From Lentinula raphanica (Eukaryota > Basidiomycota > Agaricomycetes > Agaricales > Omphalotaceae): 64,000 bases of DNA. Positions 12,301-22,197 of the stretch are shown here, piece after piece. The position numbers were made by a program, and so were the translations under genes. Where the stretch lies: contig JANVFP010000010.1 in the NCBI GenBank assembly GCA_027919835.1, forward strand, positions 930,001 to 994,000, read 5' to 3'. Within the stretch, counting starts at the first letter, position 1. Every line of letters starts with the position of its first letter. Under the pieces are notes generated by a model. That model was not told the DNA's origin. It did no database searches and saw only the letters and a program-made list of their open reading frames with translations.

Positions 12301-12423
12301 CTCCTCCCATGTCGAAGGGAACGTGAATTCGGTGCTGCTAGACAAGTGTATGCGTTTGGGAGTGGACATGTGGGAATGCGGATGCTTGATTTGGTCGAAC
12401 CGCCGTTTTGAGCTCGATGTCAT
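9379..12423 (-). CDS. Crypton-type tyrosine recombinase with Ndc10_II-like and GCR1_C-like domains
   Basis: Transposition enzyme of a Crypton element: a tyrosine recombinase that moves DNA without inverted repeats. Exon 1 starts at 12423 and has a helical DNA-binding region (AYRRHLQNYMTYLAEAHP). After an intron (about 11856-11909) comes RTHNGLDIIGTRVGLEHI, and a second intron near 11560-11609 precedes DTYTAEQLCQASARYF. Candidate catalytic residues in order: Arg in CTAFRGDNLRT, the THAGRGYAAHTARQHGA box (H-x-x-R), and Tyr in SFTACYDRALPLDAL. A PEELLLMLFPWVEEEKTALE module follows. The last exons (about 10057-9379) hold the GCR1_C-like module WNWVDNAWLPSYQR ... ELEDGWKAKWRHG, the usual DNA-binding tail of fungal Cryptons. 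Total length is near 950 residues and I saw no stop or frameshift. Element ends were not found; Cryptons have no TIRs. Confidence 0.8.
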
Positions 12424-13356
12424 AAGTGAGATACAGGCTATGATAGCAGCAGATCAAGCCTGCGATGAAAAGAAGTTAGGGTGCTTCATGATCATGAGGA
12501 TTTCTACACACCTCAACTTCCTGGTATCAAGCGGGTTCAAGCAGTGGGTTCAGACAATGGGTGAATGCTCTTGCGTGTCAATTGAAAGGCAAAGCAAAAG
12601 AGAGAGACTCAAGAGAACACCAAGCGATGCAACTCAAGGGACAAGGAGGAGAAAACCGTGCGAAGAAATTGAGCTGCATTTGAGAAAATAGTACCGCTGG
12701 CGGCGCCATGTCGCACAACGAGGAACAAAAAGTGATAGCAGATGTGATAAGTAATGAAGCGGCGGTCATAACTATTGAGATCTGAATATTCAAGATCTAC
12801 ATAGCATATTGAAGGAGTCTGCTAGTCCATACCCGCAGCCTGCATGGCAATGCTAAATGAGTTGAGAGGCTACAAGACAGACTGTAGTGAAACTCACCAG
12901 ATTCCATGCAAACCTCATTTCTTTTCAAAGTTGTACTTCAAAATCTCTATCCCAAGCCAGTCAAACAGATATTTCGGCGCTTTTGTTCAGCTTCCCTGAG
13001 CGTTGCATACATCGCCGTTGAGATTTTGGAATCTGAAGGCGATTATAATCCGAGAAGGCCGCGAAATGAGAGTATCGAAGAAGAATCAGACATGGAATCA
13101 TTGTAGTAATCTTTGAGGTGTACAATGGATAGATGGTTAAGAGAGAGAGATGGCGAATACGTGAATGTCGAACGTGGCAAGAAGGATGGACGTGTAATCA
13201 ACAAAGCCGCCTGACCTCGGCGTTGTCTTTCCGATTACTACTTATGGAAACACTTCCTGGTAATGGAGGTATTGTACTGGTAATGTTACCAGCCTCAATC
13301 AAGGTGTTACTGGCACTGTTACCAGTGCCAGAAACGGGTGTGATGTACACTCTATG
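12424..13356. other. Crypton upstream flank and unassigned DNA with two adjacent hairpins
   Basis: No gene supported. 12430-12700 is the probable 5' flank of the Crypton. Just left of the next MITE are two perfect hairpins: CTGGTAA-tg-TTACCAG (13277-13292) and CTGGCACTG-ttac-CAGTGCCAG (13310-13331). Several short ORFs (60-85 codons) show no family features. Confidence 0.4.
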
Positions 13357-14189
13357 TATGACGTTATTTCTGTACAAAAATGATTAGCGCCTTGGACACT
13401 ACTCAGCGCCTTGTGAATTCCTCAGCGCTTCAGAATACAATGCCGAATATATTCTTTTCGCCGGAACTCCGGCATTTTTTCGCCAGCGCACTCCACAACA
13501 AATCAGCGCACTCCACGAAAAATCAGTAGCCCTTAGAAATTCCCACTTGTCCCTTTAATTTTAAGGCATCTCATGGTCAGGAAATGGCAAATATACAATT
13601 CCTTCTTCATCTCCTTACCCTTATATTGGTTAATAACTTTCATCAGCTCTCATCAGAGCTACCTTATCAGATCTTATCAGGCTTTAGCGCCCAAATCAGA
13701 TGACTCTCACTCATAGTTCCAGACAAATCTGATGATCGGACTGAATCTGAGTGATCGGAATGGTGGGAATCGACACCTGACCAGGTCACATGATAGCCAC
13801 ATGCTCCTGAGAAGTAATGTTTTCGCGTCTCCTCAGGTCCATCTCCTTACATATGAGCTGTTTATTGGCTATGTTCTCTACATTAATGGTATTCAAGAGC
13901 ATTCTCCAGTACTACTAGCAGCTTTAAAGTATATAATGAGCCAGGAAATGCTAAATGATGAGCCAAAACTTAAAGTACTATTTCAGAGTTGTAAAGCGCT
14001 ACTGATTTTTCGTGGAGTGCGCTGATTTGTTGTGGAGTGCGCTGGTTTTACGGAGTGCGCTGGTGAAAAAATGCCGGAGTTCCGGCGAAAAGAATATATT
14101 CGGCATTGTATTCTGAAGCGCTGAGGAATTCACAAGGCGCTGAGTAGTGTCCAAGGCGCTAATCATTTTTGTACAGAAATAACGTCATA
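13357..14189. mobile_element. Foldback MITE with about 180-bp TIRs
   Basis: 833 bp. The left arm (13357-about 13540) starts TATGACGTTATTTCTGTAC; the right arm (about 14005-14189) is its near-exact reverse complement. Arms contain AGCGCCTTGG, CCGGAACTCCGGCA and repeated CAGCGCACTCCACAACAAA blocks. The first nine bases and the TTAGCGCC and GCGCACTCC motifs are shared with the ends of the large element that begins 28 bp further on, so this looks like its non-autonomous relative. I could not see a matching 6-bp target duplication (TCTATG left, AAAATG right). The centre has one 97-codon ORF of no recognised type. Confidence 0.85.
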
Positions 14190-14216
14190 AAAATGAGACT
14201 GGGTGAGACTCCAGAT

Positions 14217-14490
14217 TATGACGTTCCTTTTGTACTATTATTATTAGCGCCTTATATACTCCTCTGCGCCTCATCCTTATCAAATTCAACTCCTTTTTGG
14301 CTAGAACTCCTGGCTTATATATATATATTTTGCGCACTCATGTATTGCTGCGCGCTGAGGTTTTACTAGCGCACTCCACATCATACAACTAGCGCACTCC
14401 AGAGCAAGTAGCGCACTCCAGAGCAAATAGCGCACTCCAGAACAAGTAGCGCACTCCAGAACAAGTAGCGCACTTCAGTCCTTATAAGCA
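14217..14490 (+). repeat. Left TIR of the large element, with subterminal AGCGCACTCCA array
   Basis: Starts TATGACGTTCCTTTTGTAC. Near 14368-14475 there are six or so copies, about 21 bp apart, of AGCGCACTCCAGAACAAGT (variants AGAGCAAGT, AGAGCAAAT, ACATCATACAACT), with two further GCGCACT units to about 14500. Such subterminal arrays are commonly transposase-binding sites. The transposase stop codon lies only about 55 bp further in. Confidence 0.8.
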
Positions 14491-15630
14491 GCGCACTCCA
14501 TGTAAAGGTGGCACACTTGCCATATATGTATGTGTAGCTATGTACATTTTCTATCTAATTTGCTCTACTATCAAGAATATAATCCATAGTGTGTAAAGAC
14601 CGTGCCCACTGTAATGCACGAGGAAACCAAATATGGTGAGGAAGGGGAATCTGAAGCTCCCGATGACCCCGTTTACCATAGGGTATAACTTCGAAAGAAG
14701 GATAGCCATCGTCGCCCCATTCGTCTTCAGTCAGAAAATAGTCTACAGGTATCCAGTTGCTGCGTTCCAATCCCTCCATAATTCTACCGAATAAGTCAGC
14801 TTCTCGCGATTGATCCAAAAATGGCGACCGATGCTTTGGGACTGAAACAGGTGCATGGTAATAATTAGTACTCTGCTCCTTTCGAATGTGATCGGTAACA
14901 AGCTTTCGTGCTTCTTCTGTATCTTCAACGCCTTCCGCACCATAATATTGAAGAATTTCTGGATGAATCGTGTTATCGACATCACAGTACAGACCATTCC
15001 GTAGTTGTCCCATGAGTCGCATATCCTAATTCAAGCTCGATTAGTATTTTTTGCAGCCAATTGAGACTATCCAATACAAATACATACGTTTGGACTTTTA
15101 TCGTGACCTTTGCCTGAAATAGGATGGGAATTCCACATTTCCATGAACTCTTGACAGTCGTCGTTGATAGACGGAAGAAAGAGAAGGTGGAGGAGCCATA
15201 GATGATGAGGATTGTTTCGCTGGAGACCATGAAGCCGCTCAAGACGAAGGAAGAATGCCCGCCATCCTCGCGCAAACTGGGAACCTACTTCGGGCCATGT
15301 CCGTTCAATACGAGAACTGAAGTGTGAGTTGCCCCACATGGCACTTGCTCGATTCGGACCCCGACGCATGATCATTTCGACAGCAACCAAGATGTTTTCT
15401 CCCCCACGATCAAGGCGAACTCTGGAAGGCCATCCAAACTGGTTGGTAGCCCCTCGAAAAATGTCAAGAACTGTTGAAGCCCGATTATTGGAGCTAGCAC
15501 GTATACCGGTTGCCTGAGCAATGTATGATCAGCAGGTGGCTGATGAAGCTGAGATTCAGCACCTACCATACGCGAATCACCATCTACGCAGGCATGAATA
15601 ACTATTCCCCAGAAAATCAGCTTGTGGTAG

Positions 15631-17372
15631 TGTTATGAAGCATAACATAAACTCTACCACCCCCACAAATCTCTCAAATATTCCCTGAATACATCTGGCA
15701 TTTATCCCTATTTTTATGGTATTTTTCCTTATTTTCTAAGGCCTTAACAAGCCCTACAAGCCCCTGTTCTCGTTGGCCGAGCCTACGCCGAGGTGGCGCT
15801 TATTCGGCGTCTCGGCATCGAAACACAGAAGCGCCGTATTTTACTTTCTCCCACGCTTCTTCCTCTTCCTCGCTCCTCATCCCTTCGGCCACCACTTCGT
15901 TTCTCAACACGACAGGACACCCAGGACAACACCCAGGACGATAGGAGACGAGGGAGGGCACATAGAGACGACGAGGGAACGACCATAGAGGGCTGGAGAC
16001 CGCGAGGACACGGTCTGCCAGCCAGTCTCTTAATCAGTGCGTAATCCGTTCATCCGAACGGATTACCCTCACTAACATAGCTTCGGCAACAGGTTAGGGC
16101 AATCGTCGACTCGCGTCGACGATTCCTGACTCGCCTCAAGCACTTCCGGATCCTCACAACCCCAAACAGACCACGGCTCCGCCACTTCGTGCTAGATCCC
16201 CGGTACCGACACGTCAACATCGCCCTCAAGCTCCCTTTGTTCCGTTTGTCCCTTCACCGCCTCGTTTTCGTCATCATCGGCCTCGTTACAGCTCGTTTAG
16301 TCGTCTTTGATGACGATATCCGTTCCGACAGCCTTTTTCCTGTCGAACCCTCGGTCCCGCTATGTCAACATCGTCGTCGGTCTGTCCTTTTTCCGTTGCC
16401 CACCTCGTCAGCTCGTTCTCGTCATCCTCGGCTCGTCTCTATCTTGCCTGGTCATTCTTGATGACATTGAGCAACCGGCACCCAAGTTGTGCCATTTAAC
16501 TTCAGTACACCCCACTCACGCTATCTATGGTTCGTGTACGCATCGTTTGACCGCATTTGGCACTCCTTCCCCCTGCTCAGCTCGCTTATGTGTGTTTGGC
16601 ATCTTCGCGAGTCGCTCTCGTCGTTGCCGACTCCCATACGCATTTCGCCGGCTCCCCCTTGTCTTCTCATGTCAGCTCTGCTTGCTCGACCTATCCGAGG
16701 GATTGCCGCCCCTCGTCATTAACTTCTGGTCACCATTGCCGAGTCGACAACCATCCTCGGCCCTTTTCCTTGTTGGTACGTATTCTTCTCGACCCAGACG
16801 AGTCAAGACGAGTCATGGCGGCTCCTCGTCTGGTGTCTTATGATACTTTCTTATTACTTTTACATTTAATCTTTTACACTCGTAAGCGGCCGGATCGACG
16901 CGTACTCACGCCGATCCGTGTCGTTTCGAGTCAATATCATTCATAACGCGTCGTCGTTATACAATAACGACGCGTTTACACGTCCCGGCACTGGGACGTG
17001 TCATCACAATTATCATTGTGGTGACACGTCCTCAAGCCGACATTTACTTTATATTACCTTACCTTTTATATCCAATACCTACAGAAACCTATATAAGCTG
17101 TATGTATTTTGTAAACCAATCCCCAGATTGGTTATTTTTACAGGTTCTCAATATTATTCGGCTTTATTCTCTCATCTTGGTCTGGCTAATATCCAGTGTA
17201 ACAACAAATTGTATTATCAACATCCAGGTTTCAGTAACCACTAACCCCTTGGAGTCCAGATCCTCGGTGTAGACCTATTAGCCTAGCAGCTTGTCTACAA
17301 CGTTCTTTGGACTGAACGCTCGTAGCCTTCGTCTTTGGTGCCGTCGAGGGATAGAGCAACGAGCACCTAACA
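15631..17372 (+). repeat. 5' LTR (1,742 bp)
   Basis: Begins TGTTATGAAGCATAACA, itself a perfect 7-bp hairpin, and ends GAGCACCTAACA. C/T-rich, no coding potential of its own. Carries a series of short hairpins (see findings) and a TATA motif at 17090-17097. Confidence 0.92.
17090..17097 (+). promoter_or_regulatory. Candidate TATA box of the 5' LTR
   Basis: TATATAAG in an AT-rich stretch about 275 bp from the end of the LTR, a sensible place for a U3/R boundary. The same motif is at 21004-21011 in the 3' LTR, where it could drive transcripts outward into the transposase remnant. Confidence 0.4.
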
Positions 17373-17476
17373 TAATAACCAATCTCTTGCTGCCTCCTTT
17401 TGGGTCTACCACTTATCTGGATTCATCGGAGAGATTCGGTTCTTAACATAATAACCGAACTCTTGCTGCCTCCAGT

Positions 17477-19552
17477 ATGTCTACACAGACCAGCGGGACG
17501 GAGACTAGGTTATATTCATATCCCCAGATGGCTCCTACCTATCCTCCAGGATACTATGGACCTTCCGCAAACCCAGGATGGGGTTCTTATTCACATACCC
17601 CAGGACAAGTGATGCCAAACACTTATGTCCCATATCCTCACCAACCTGCAGTACCTGCTCCAGCATTAGCAGATGGTCTCGGTTGGCAATGGCAACCCCC
17701 ACCACCTCCACCACCCTTACCCAATCATCACTATTCTCAAACAACTTTGGTACCCACCCGTCATGGTCGTAATAGCTTTCCGCAAAGACTCATAGAGACA
17801 ACCCAGACTCCAGTTTCTCAACTTCGAGTGCAAAATAGCAGTATACGTCAAAGACCGGTGTACATCCCATTTGTGGAAACAATGACGACAATCGCTATAC
17901 CTCCTTCATGCCACACTTCCACAGTGCCTGTCTATCAACCACCTGCTAAACCTCGAACTATGAAGACAGGTGTTACGAGTCCCAAGGTGTCACCTCCATC
18001 CTCCCGTCCAAGGACCCACACCTCTATGCCAGCACAATCAGTGGAATCTAAGGCAGATCAGACTATTTTGACTACCCAAAGTCCATCCATAAGCCCTCCA
18101 AAGCCTTCTGCACCCTCCGTGAAGGTTGAGCACTCTTGTTCTGCTGTCCTTACCCATGTTCCACAGTCCTCACCAGTGTCTGCTTCAGTAACAGAAAATA
18201 TGTCAGATAACTTGGTCCAGCTACTGGGTGCTCGATGTCACCGCTTTGCATTGTCTATTGGTTCACGGGATCATTTAGATCGCTCCCCAGAGGAATGGAT
18301 CAGTCTAGTGTCCCAGTTGGACATTGTTCGGCCACTGTTTTTCCAAGATGCTCTCTGTCAGAATCATGTTCAATTGGAGTTTGCTCAGATTACTCAGCAG
18401 ATCTTGGCCTTGCATTCGAAACAGTCTACGTTACATCAGCAAGCTCCATTCAGTACAACAAGTTCATCCACTGGAACTCTCAACATTGGTGATCATTCTG
18501 TTCTGGCTGCTACAACGAAGTCAAATACCAGCCAAAGGTTCGAACTAGTTCCACAACATGTGTCGGAGCTGGAAAAACCTAGTATGACTTGTGCTAAACC
18601 TAGGGCAGATAATTTGGACTTGGCTCAGGCAGAGGTTTCCAAGACTTCCCAGCTTGAAACTTCTAAATTCTCTTGGTCGCGTGTTGGAAATTGGGCTGCA
18701 CCTACTGTTGCTTCACCAAAAGTCACCGACCATGATATAGAAGTAAATAGATCTGGAAGTCAGGACTATAGGCAACCACTGAATGGAAAGGATCATTGGA
18801 ATCTGGTTACAGCTAATGGTACCTCACTTGCTCCCCGTTCAAAAAGTGACTACCGATATGCTAACCATACAACAATACAGAGTCCGGTTGACATTAGGAG
18901 AATGGGCTTCAATCAATATTCCTGGGGTTACGGAGAAAGTTCAACTGTTCCAGTAGCCCCAATTCCCCGACAGGCACCGGTAGGGTTACAACCACCCCCT
19001 GAGCCACCTCCGCCACTAGCATCATCTGTATCATTGTCTGCGGAGACCCTTGATCAGCCCGCAAGCCCCTGTTCCCCTTATCCCCACTCCAGAAGTTATC
19101 AATGGAGCAGCTCTACAAGTCCAAACAGGTTCATTGATGACATGTTTTCTACAACAGTAGACTTGCAGGAAGACTCTGACACAGATGACGATGAAGTGGA
19201 ACCAACTTCTGCAAATATTGTGGAAGAAGAGGAAATGGGTCCTGGGCAAGATGAAGATGATGACACTGCTACTGACCAGGGTGAAGGCATGCCCAATGAG
19301 TTCTGTTCCGAGTGCGAAAATCAGTTCACAGAAGCAGACACATACTACTGTGATGACTGTGCATTAGAGGAAGAAATCTTTGGAAGGAATGAAAATATGG
19401 AAGACTTTGGCTTATACAACCAAGAATATGAGGAAGACAGGGAAGAACAGCCAGATCAGGAATATTCTGAGGATGCAGGCTATAATACTGACCCCGCCAG
19501 CATTCCCAATCAGGAAGGGGAGACTAGCCTGGAGGAGGGAGTAATGTTATGA
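17477..19552 (+). CDS. Orphan 691-residue protein of the LTR element (Gag-like by position)
   Basis: Single exon between the LTRs, starting at the first good ATG after the 5' LTR. Residues 1-90 are Pro/Tyr/Gly-rich (GYYGPSANPGWGSY, then a poly-Pro run). A Ser/Thr/Pro-rich region follows to about 230. Next is a helical block (about 235-310) starting DNLVQLLGARCHRFALS and containing EEWISLVSQLDIVRPLFF, which is the only part that looks folded. The C-terminus is strongly acidic and holds a four-Cys motif CSECENQFTEADTYYCDDC (about 614-632), like a small zinc ribbon rather than a CCHC retroviral knuckle. No enzyme motif seen. By position it may be a capsid-like protein; that is inference only. 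Confidence 0.75.
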   Translation: MSTQTSGTETRLYSYPQMAPTYPPGYYGPSANPGWGSYSHTPGQVMPNTYVPYPHQPAVPAPALADGLGWQWQPPPPPPPLPNHHYSQTTLVPTRHGRNSFPQRLIETTQTPVSQLRVQNSSIRQRPVYIPFVETMTTIAIPPSCHTSTVPVYQPPAKPRTMKTGVTSPKVSPPSSRPRTHTSMPAQSVESKADQTILTTQSPSISPPKPSAPSVKVEHSCSAVLTHVPQSSPVSASVTENMSDNLVQLLGARCHRFALSIGSRDHLDRSPEEWISLVSQLDIVRPLFFQDALCQNHVQLEFAQITQQILALHSKQSTLHQQAPFSTTSSSTGTLNIGDHSVLAATTKSNTSQRFELVPQHVSELEKPSMTCAKPRADNLDLAQAEVSKTSQLETSKFSWSRVGNWAAPTVASPKVTDHDIEVNRSGSQDYRQPLNGKDHWNLVTANGTSLAPRSKSDYRYANHTTIQSPVDIRRMGFNQYSWGYGESSTVPVAPIPRQAPVGLQPPPEPPPPLASSVSLSAETLDQPASPCSPYPHSRSYQWSSSTSPNRFIDDMFSTTVDLQEDSDTDDDEVEPTSANIVEEEEMGPGQDEDDDTATDQGEGMPNEFCSECENQFTEADTYYCDDCALEEEIFGRNENMEDFGLYNQEYEEDREEQPDQEYSEDAGYNTDPASIPNQEGETSLEEGVML

Positions 19553-21286
19553 AGCATAACATAAACTCTACCACCCCCACAAATCTCTCAAATATTCCCT
19601 GAATACATCTGGCATTTATCCCTATTTTTATGGTATTTTTCCTTATTTTCTAAGGCCTTAACAAGCCCTACAAGCCCCTGTTCTCGTTGGCCGAGCCTAC
19701 GCCGAGGTGGCGCTTATTCGGCGTCTCGGCATCGAAACACAGAAGCGCCGTATTTTACTTTCTCCCACGCTTCTTCCTCTTCCTCGCTCCTCATCCCTTC
19801 GGCCACCACTTCGTTTCTCAACACGACAGGACACCCAGGACAACACCCAGGACGATAGGAGACGAGGGAGGGCACATAGAGACGACGAGGGAACGACCAT
19901 AGAGGGCTGGAGACCGCGAGGACACGGTCTGCCAGCCAGTCTCTTAATCAGTGCGTAATCCGTTCATCCGAACGGATTACCCTCACTAACATAGCTTCGG
20001 CAACAGGTTAGGGCAATCGTCGACTCGCGTCGACGATTCCTGACTCGCCTCAAGCACTTCCGGATCCTCACAACCCCAAACAGACCACGGCTCCGCCACT
20101 TCGTGCTAGATCCCCGGTACCGACACGTCAACATCGCCCTCAAGCTCCCTTTGTTCCGTTTGTCCCTTCACCGCCTCGTTTTCGTCATCATCGGCCTCGT
20201 TACAGCTCGTTTAGTCGTCTTTGATGACGATATCCGTTCCGACAGCCTTTTTCCTGTCGAACCCTCGGTCCCGCTATGTCAACATCGTCGTCGGTCTGTC
20301 CTTTTTCCGTTGCCCACCTCGTCAGCTCGTTCTCGTCATCCTCGGCTCGTCTCTATCTTGCCTGGTCATTCTTGATGACATTGAGCAACCGGCACCCAAG
20401 TTGTGCCATTTAACTTCAGTACACCCCACTCACGCTATCTATGGTTCGTGTACGCATCGTTTGACCGCATTTGGCACTCCTTCCCCCTGCTCAGCTCGCT
20501 TATGTGTGTTTGGCATCTTCGCGAGTCGCTCTCGTCGTTGCCGACTCCCATACGCATTTCGCCGGCTCCCCCTTGTCTTCTCATGTCAGCTCTGCTTGCT
20601 CGACCTATCCGAGGGATTGCCGCCCCTCGTCATTAACTTCTGGTCACCATTGCCGAGTCGACAACCATCCTCGGCCCTTTTCCTTGTTGGTACGTATTCT
20701 TCTCGACCCAGACGAGTCAAGACGAGTCATGGCGGCTCCTCGTCTGGTGTCTTATGATACTTTCTTATTACTTTTACATTTAATCTTTTACACTCGTAAG
20801 CGGCCGGATCGACGCGTACTCACGCCGATCCGTGTCGTTTCGAGTCAATATCATTCATAACGCGTCGTCGTTATACAATAACGACGCGTTTACACGTCCC
20901 GGCACTGGGACGTGTCATCACAATTATCATTGTGGTGACACGTCCTCAAGCCGACATTTACTTTATATTACCTTACCTTTTATATCCAATACCTACAGAA
21001 ACCTATATAAGCTGTATGTATTTTGTAAACCAATCCCCAGATTGGTTATTTTTACAGGTTCTCAATATTATTCGGCTTTATTCTCTCATCTTGGTCTGGC
21101 TAATATCCAGTGTAACAACAAATTGTATTATCAACATCCAGGTTTCAGTAACCACTAACCCCTTGGAGTCCAGATCCTCGGTGTAGACCTATTAGCCTAG
21201 CAGCTTGTCTACAACGTTCTTTGGACTGAACGCTCGTAGCCTTCGTCTTTGGTGCCGTCGAGGGATAGAGCAACGAGCACCTAACA
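19545..21286 (+). repeat. 3' LTR (1,742 bp)
   Basis: Same as the 5' LTR at every stretch compared (offset 3,914 bp). Its start overlaps the stop codon of the internal ORF by 8 bp (ORF stop 19550-19552). Confidence 0.92.
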
Positions 21287-22197
21287 GGTAGCCATCAATA
21301 TGCCACAATGCATTCGGCCTAGAAACCTTGTACGGCTGTCGCTCGATCAAGCGCCTATGACGGATGACTCGTCCTAAGCGATCCACGCGTTGTAAGGATT
21401 CTATGACCCTTCTCCGTTGCACTCGAACACCGTGCATGTTCAAGAACCCACGAAGATAGCGTAAACCAGAATTGACCTTGGATGCTTTGAAAAGGCGGGT
21501 AATAGTGTCGAGTTGTTCATCGGTGAGTGTTGAAAATTTGTAATCGACTCCATGCCTTTTCAGATAGCGGCGCATAGTGTGTCGATGTACTCCAGTCAGC
21601 TTTGCAAGACGAGTTATAGAAATACGTCGTCCTTTTCCAATGGCCTGCTGCAAGAAAATTGGGTTGATAACCTTCCGAGGTCGACCTGGTCTGCCAGTCC
21701 ATATAACAGACACAGGTTGTAGGTAGTCTACCCCAATCGATTCACTACAGGATAATATATGGTAGTGTTTGATGTATATTTGATAAGGAAACGACTGACC
21801 TTCCCTTGACGGTTTTTTCTGCATGAAGCAGCTCAGCAATCAAGGTGCCATACGCATCACTTATAGTATGGATCCACTCTGCTGGAAGATGCTCGTCATA
21901 CATTGCAGCTTCCAGTGCGGGAATTGTGTGTACTGCTTGGTCCATAACAACTCGCTTGTGAAATTTGACACGGTGTAGCTCATAGCTCCCACTATTGAGA
22001 AGGTGACAAGCAGCCTCATACCGATTGTTCAACAGGTTGAACGCGCCCAGAACATTTGGCGACCTGATAATATCAGCAGGAGGTGGTGGTGGAAGAGGCA
22101 TGGCAGCTTGCACAGCCAATCACGTGTCGTCTAGAATCCAATGCTTTAAGTGCGAAATGAGTACATAATCCCCATCGTTTGTTTTTTCTCTTCTACC

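Larger units (their letters stand above)
15631..21286 (+). mobile_element. Non-autonomous LTR retrotransposon, recently inserted
   Basis: 5,656 bp, with TG...CA ends and a 5-bp target duplication GGTAG (15626-15630; 21287-21291). LTRs of exactly 1,742 bp each flank a 2,172-bp internal region with one 691-codon ORF. I see no protease, reverse transcriptase, RNase H or integrase, so it must be mobilised in trans. A purine tract GGAGGAGGGAG lies just before the 3' LTR. The start of the internal region carries a 74-bp-spaced duplication of AACATAATAACC...CTCTTGCTGCCTCC (about 17369 and 17443), spanning the place where a primer-binding site is expected. Equal LTR length and identical translated ORFs in both LTRs point to a young insertion. 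Confidence 0.9.
14555..22119 (-). pseudogene. DD34E integrase-type (rve-like) transposase, split by an LTR retrotransposon
   Basis: Likely enzyme of the large TIR element. Minus-strand coding parts are 22119-21287 and 15625-14555. The N-terminus MAVQAAMPLPPPPPADI leads to a helical region, an intron (about 21799-21745), and a helix-turn-helix reading LAKLTGVHRHTMRRYLKRHG. The catalytic core follows: first Asp in PNALWHIDG, second Asp in SRVRLDRGGEN, Glu in SSRIERTW, with 34 residues between the last two. The fold resembles the integrase-core proteins common in fungal and animal genomes (PF24764-like, possibly Repbase IS3EU-like). The LTR element lies between GATGGCTACC and ACAAGCTG. Without it the frame runs HIDGYHKLIFWG, so the gene was intact before insertion. 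An intron near 15085-15027 precedes the last exon, which stops at 14555. Confidence 0.78.

Noticed and set aside
14368..14500. CRISPR-like array of short direct repeats
   Set aside because: Units are tandem with no spacers and belong to the subterminal region of a eukaryotic transposon.
15773..17272. Seven overlapping ORFs of 67-178 codons, all repeated at 19687-21186
   Set aside because: They lie wholly within the LTR, overlap in all frames, and are low-complexity products of C/T-rich sequence; repetition simply mirrors the two LTRs.
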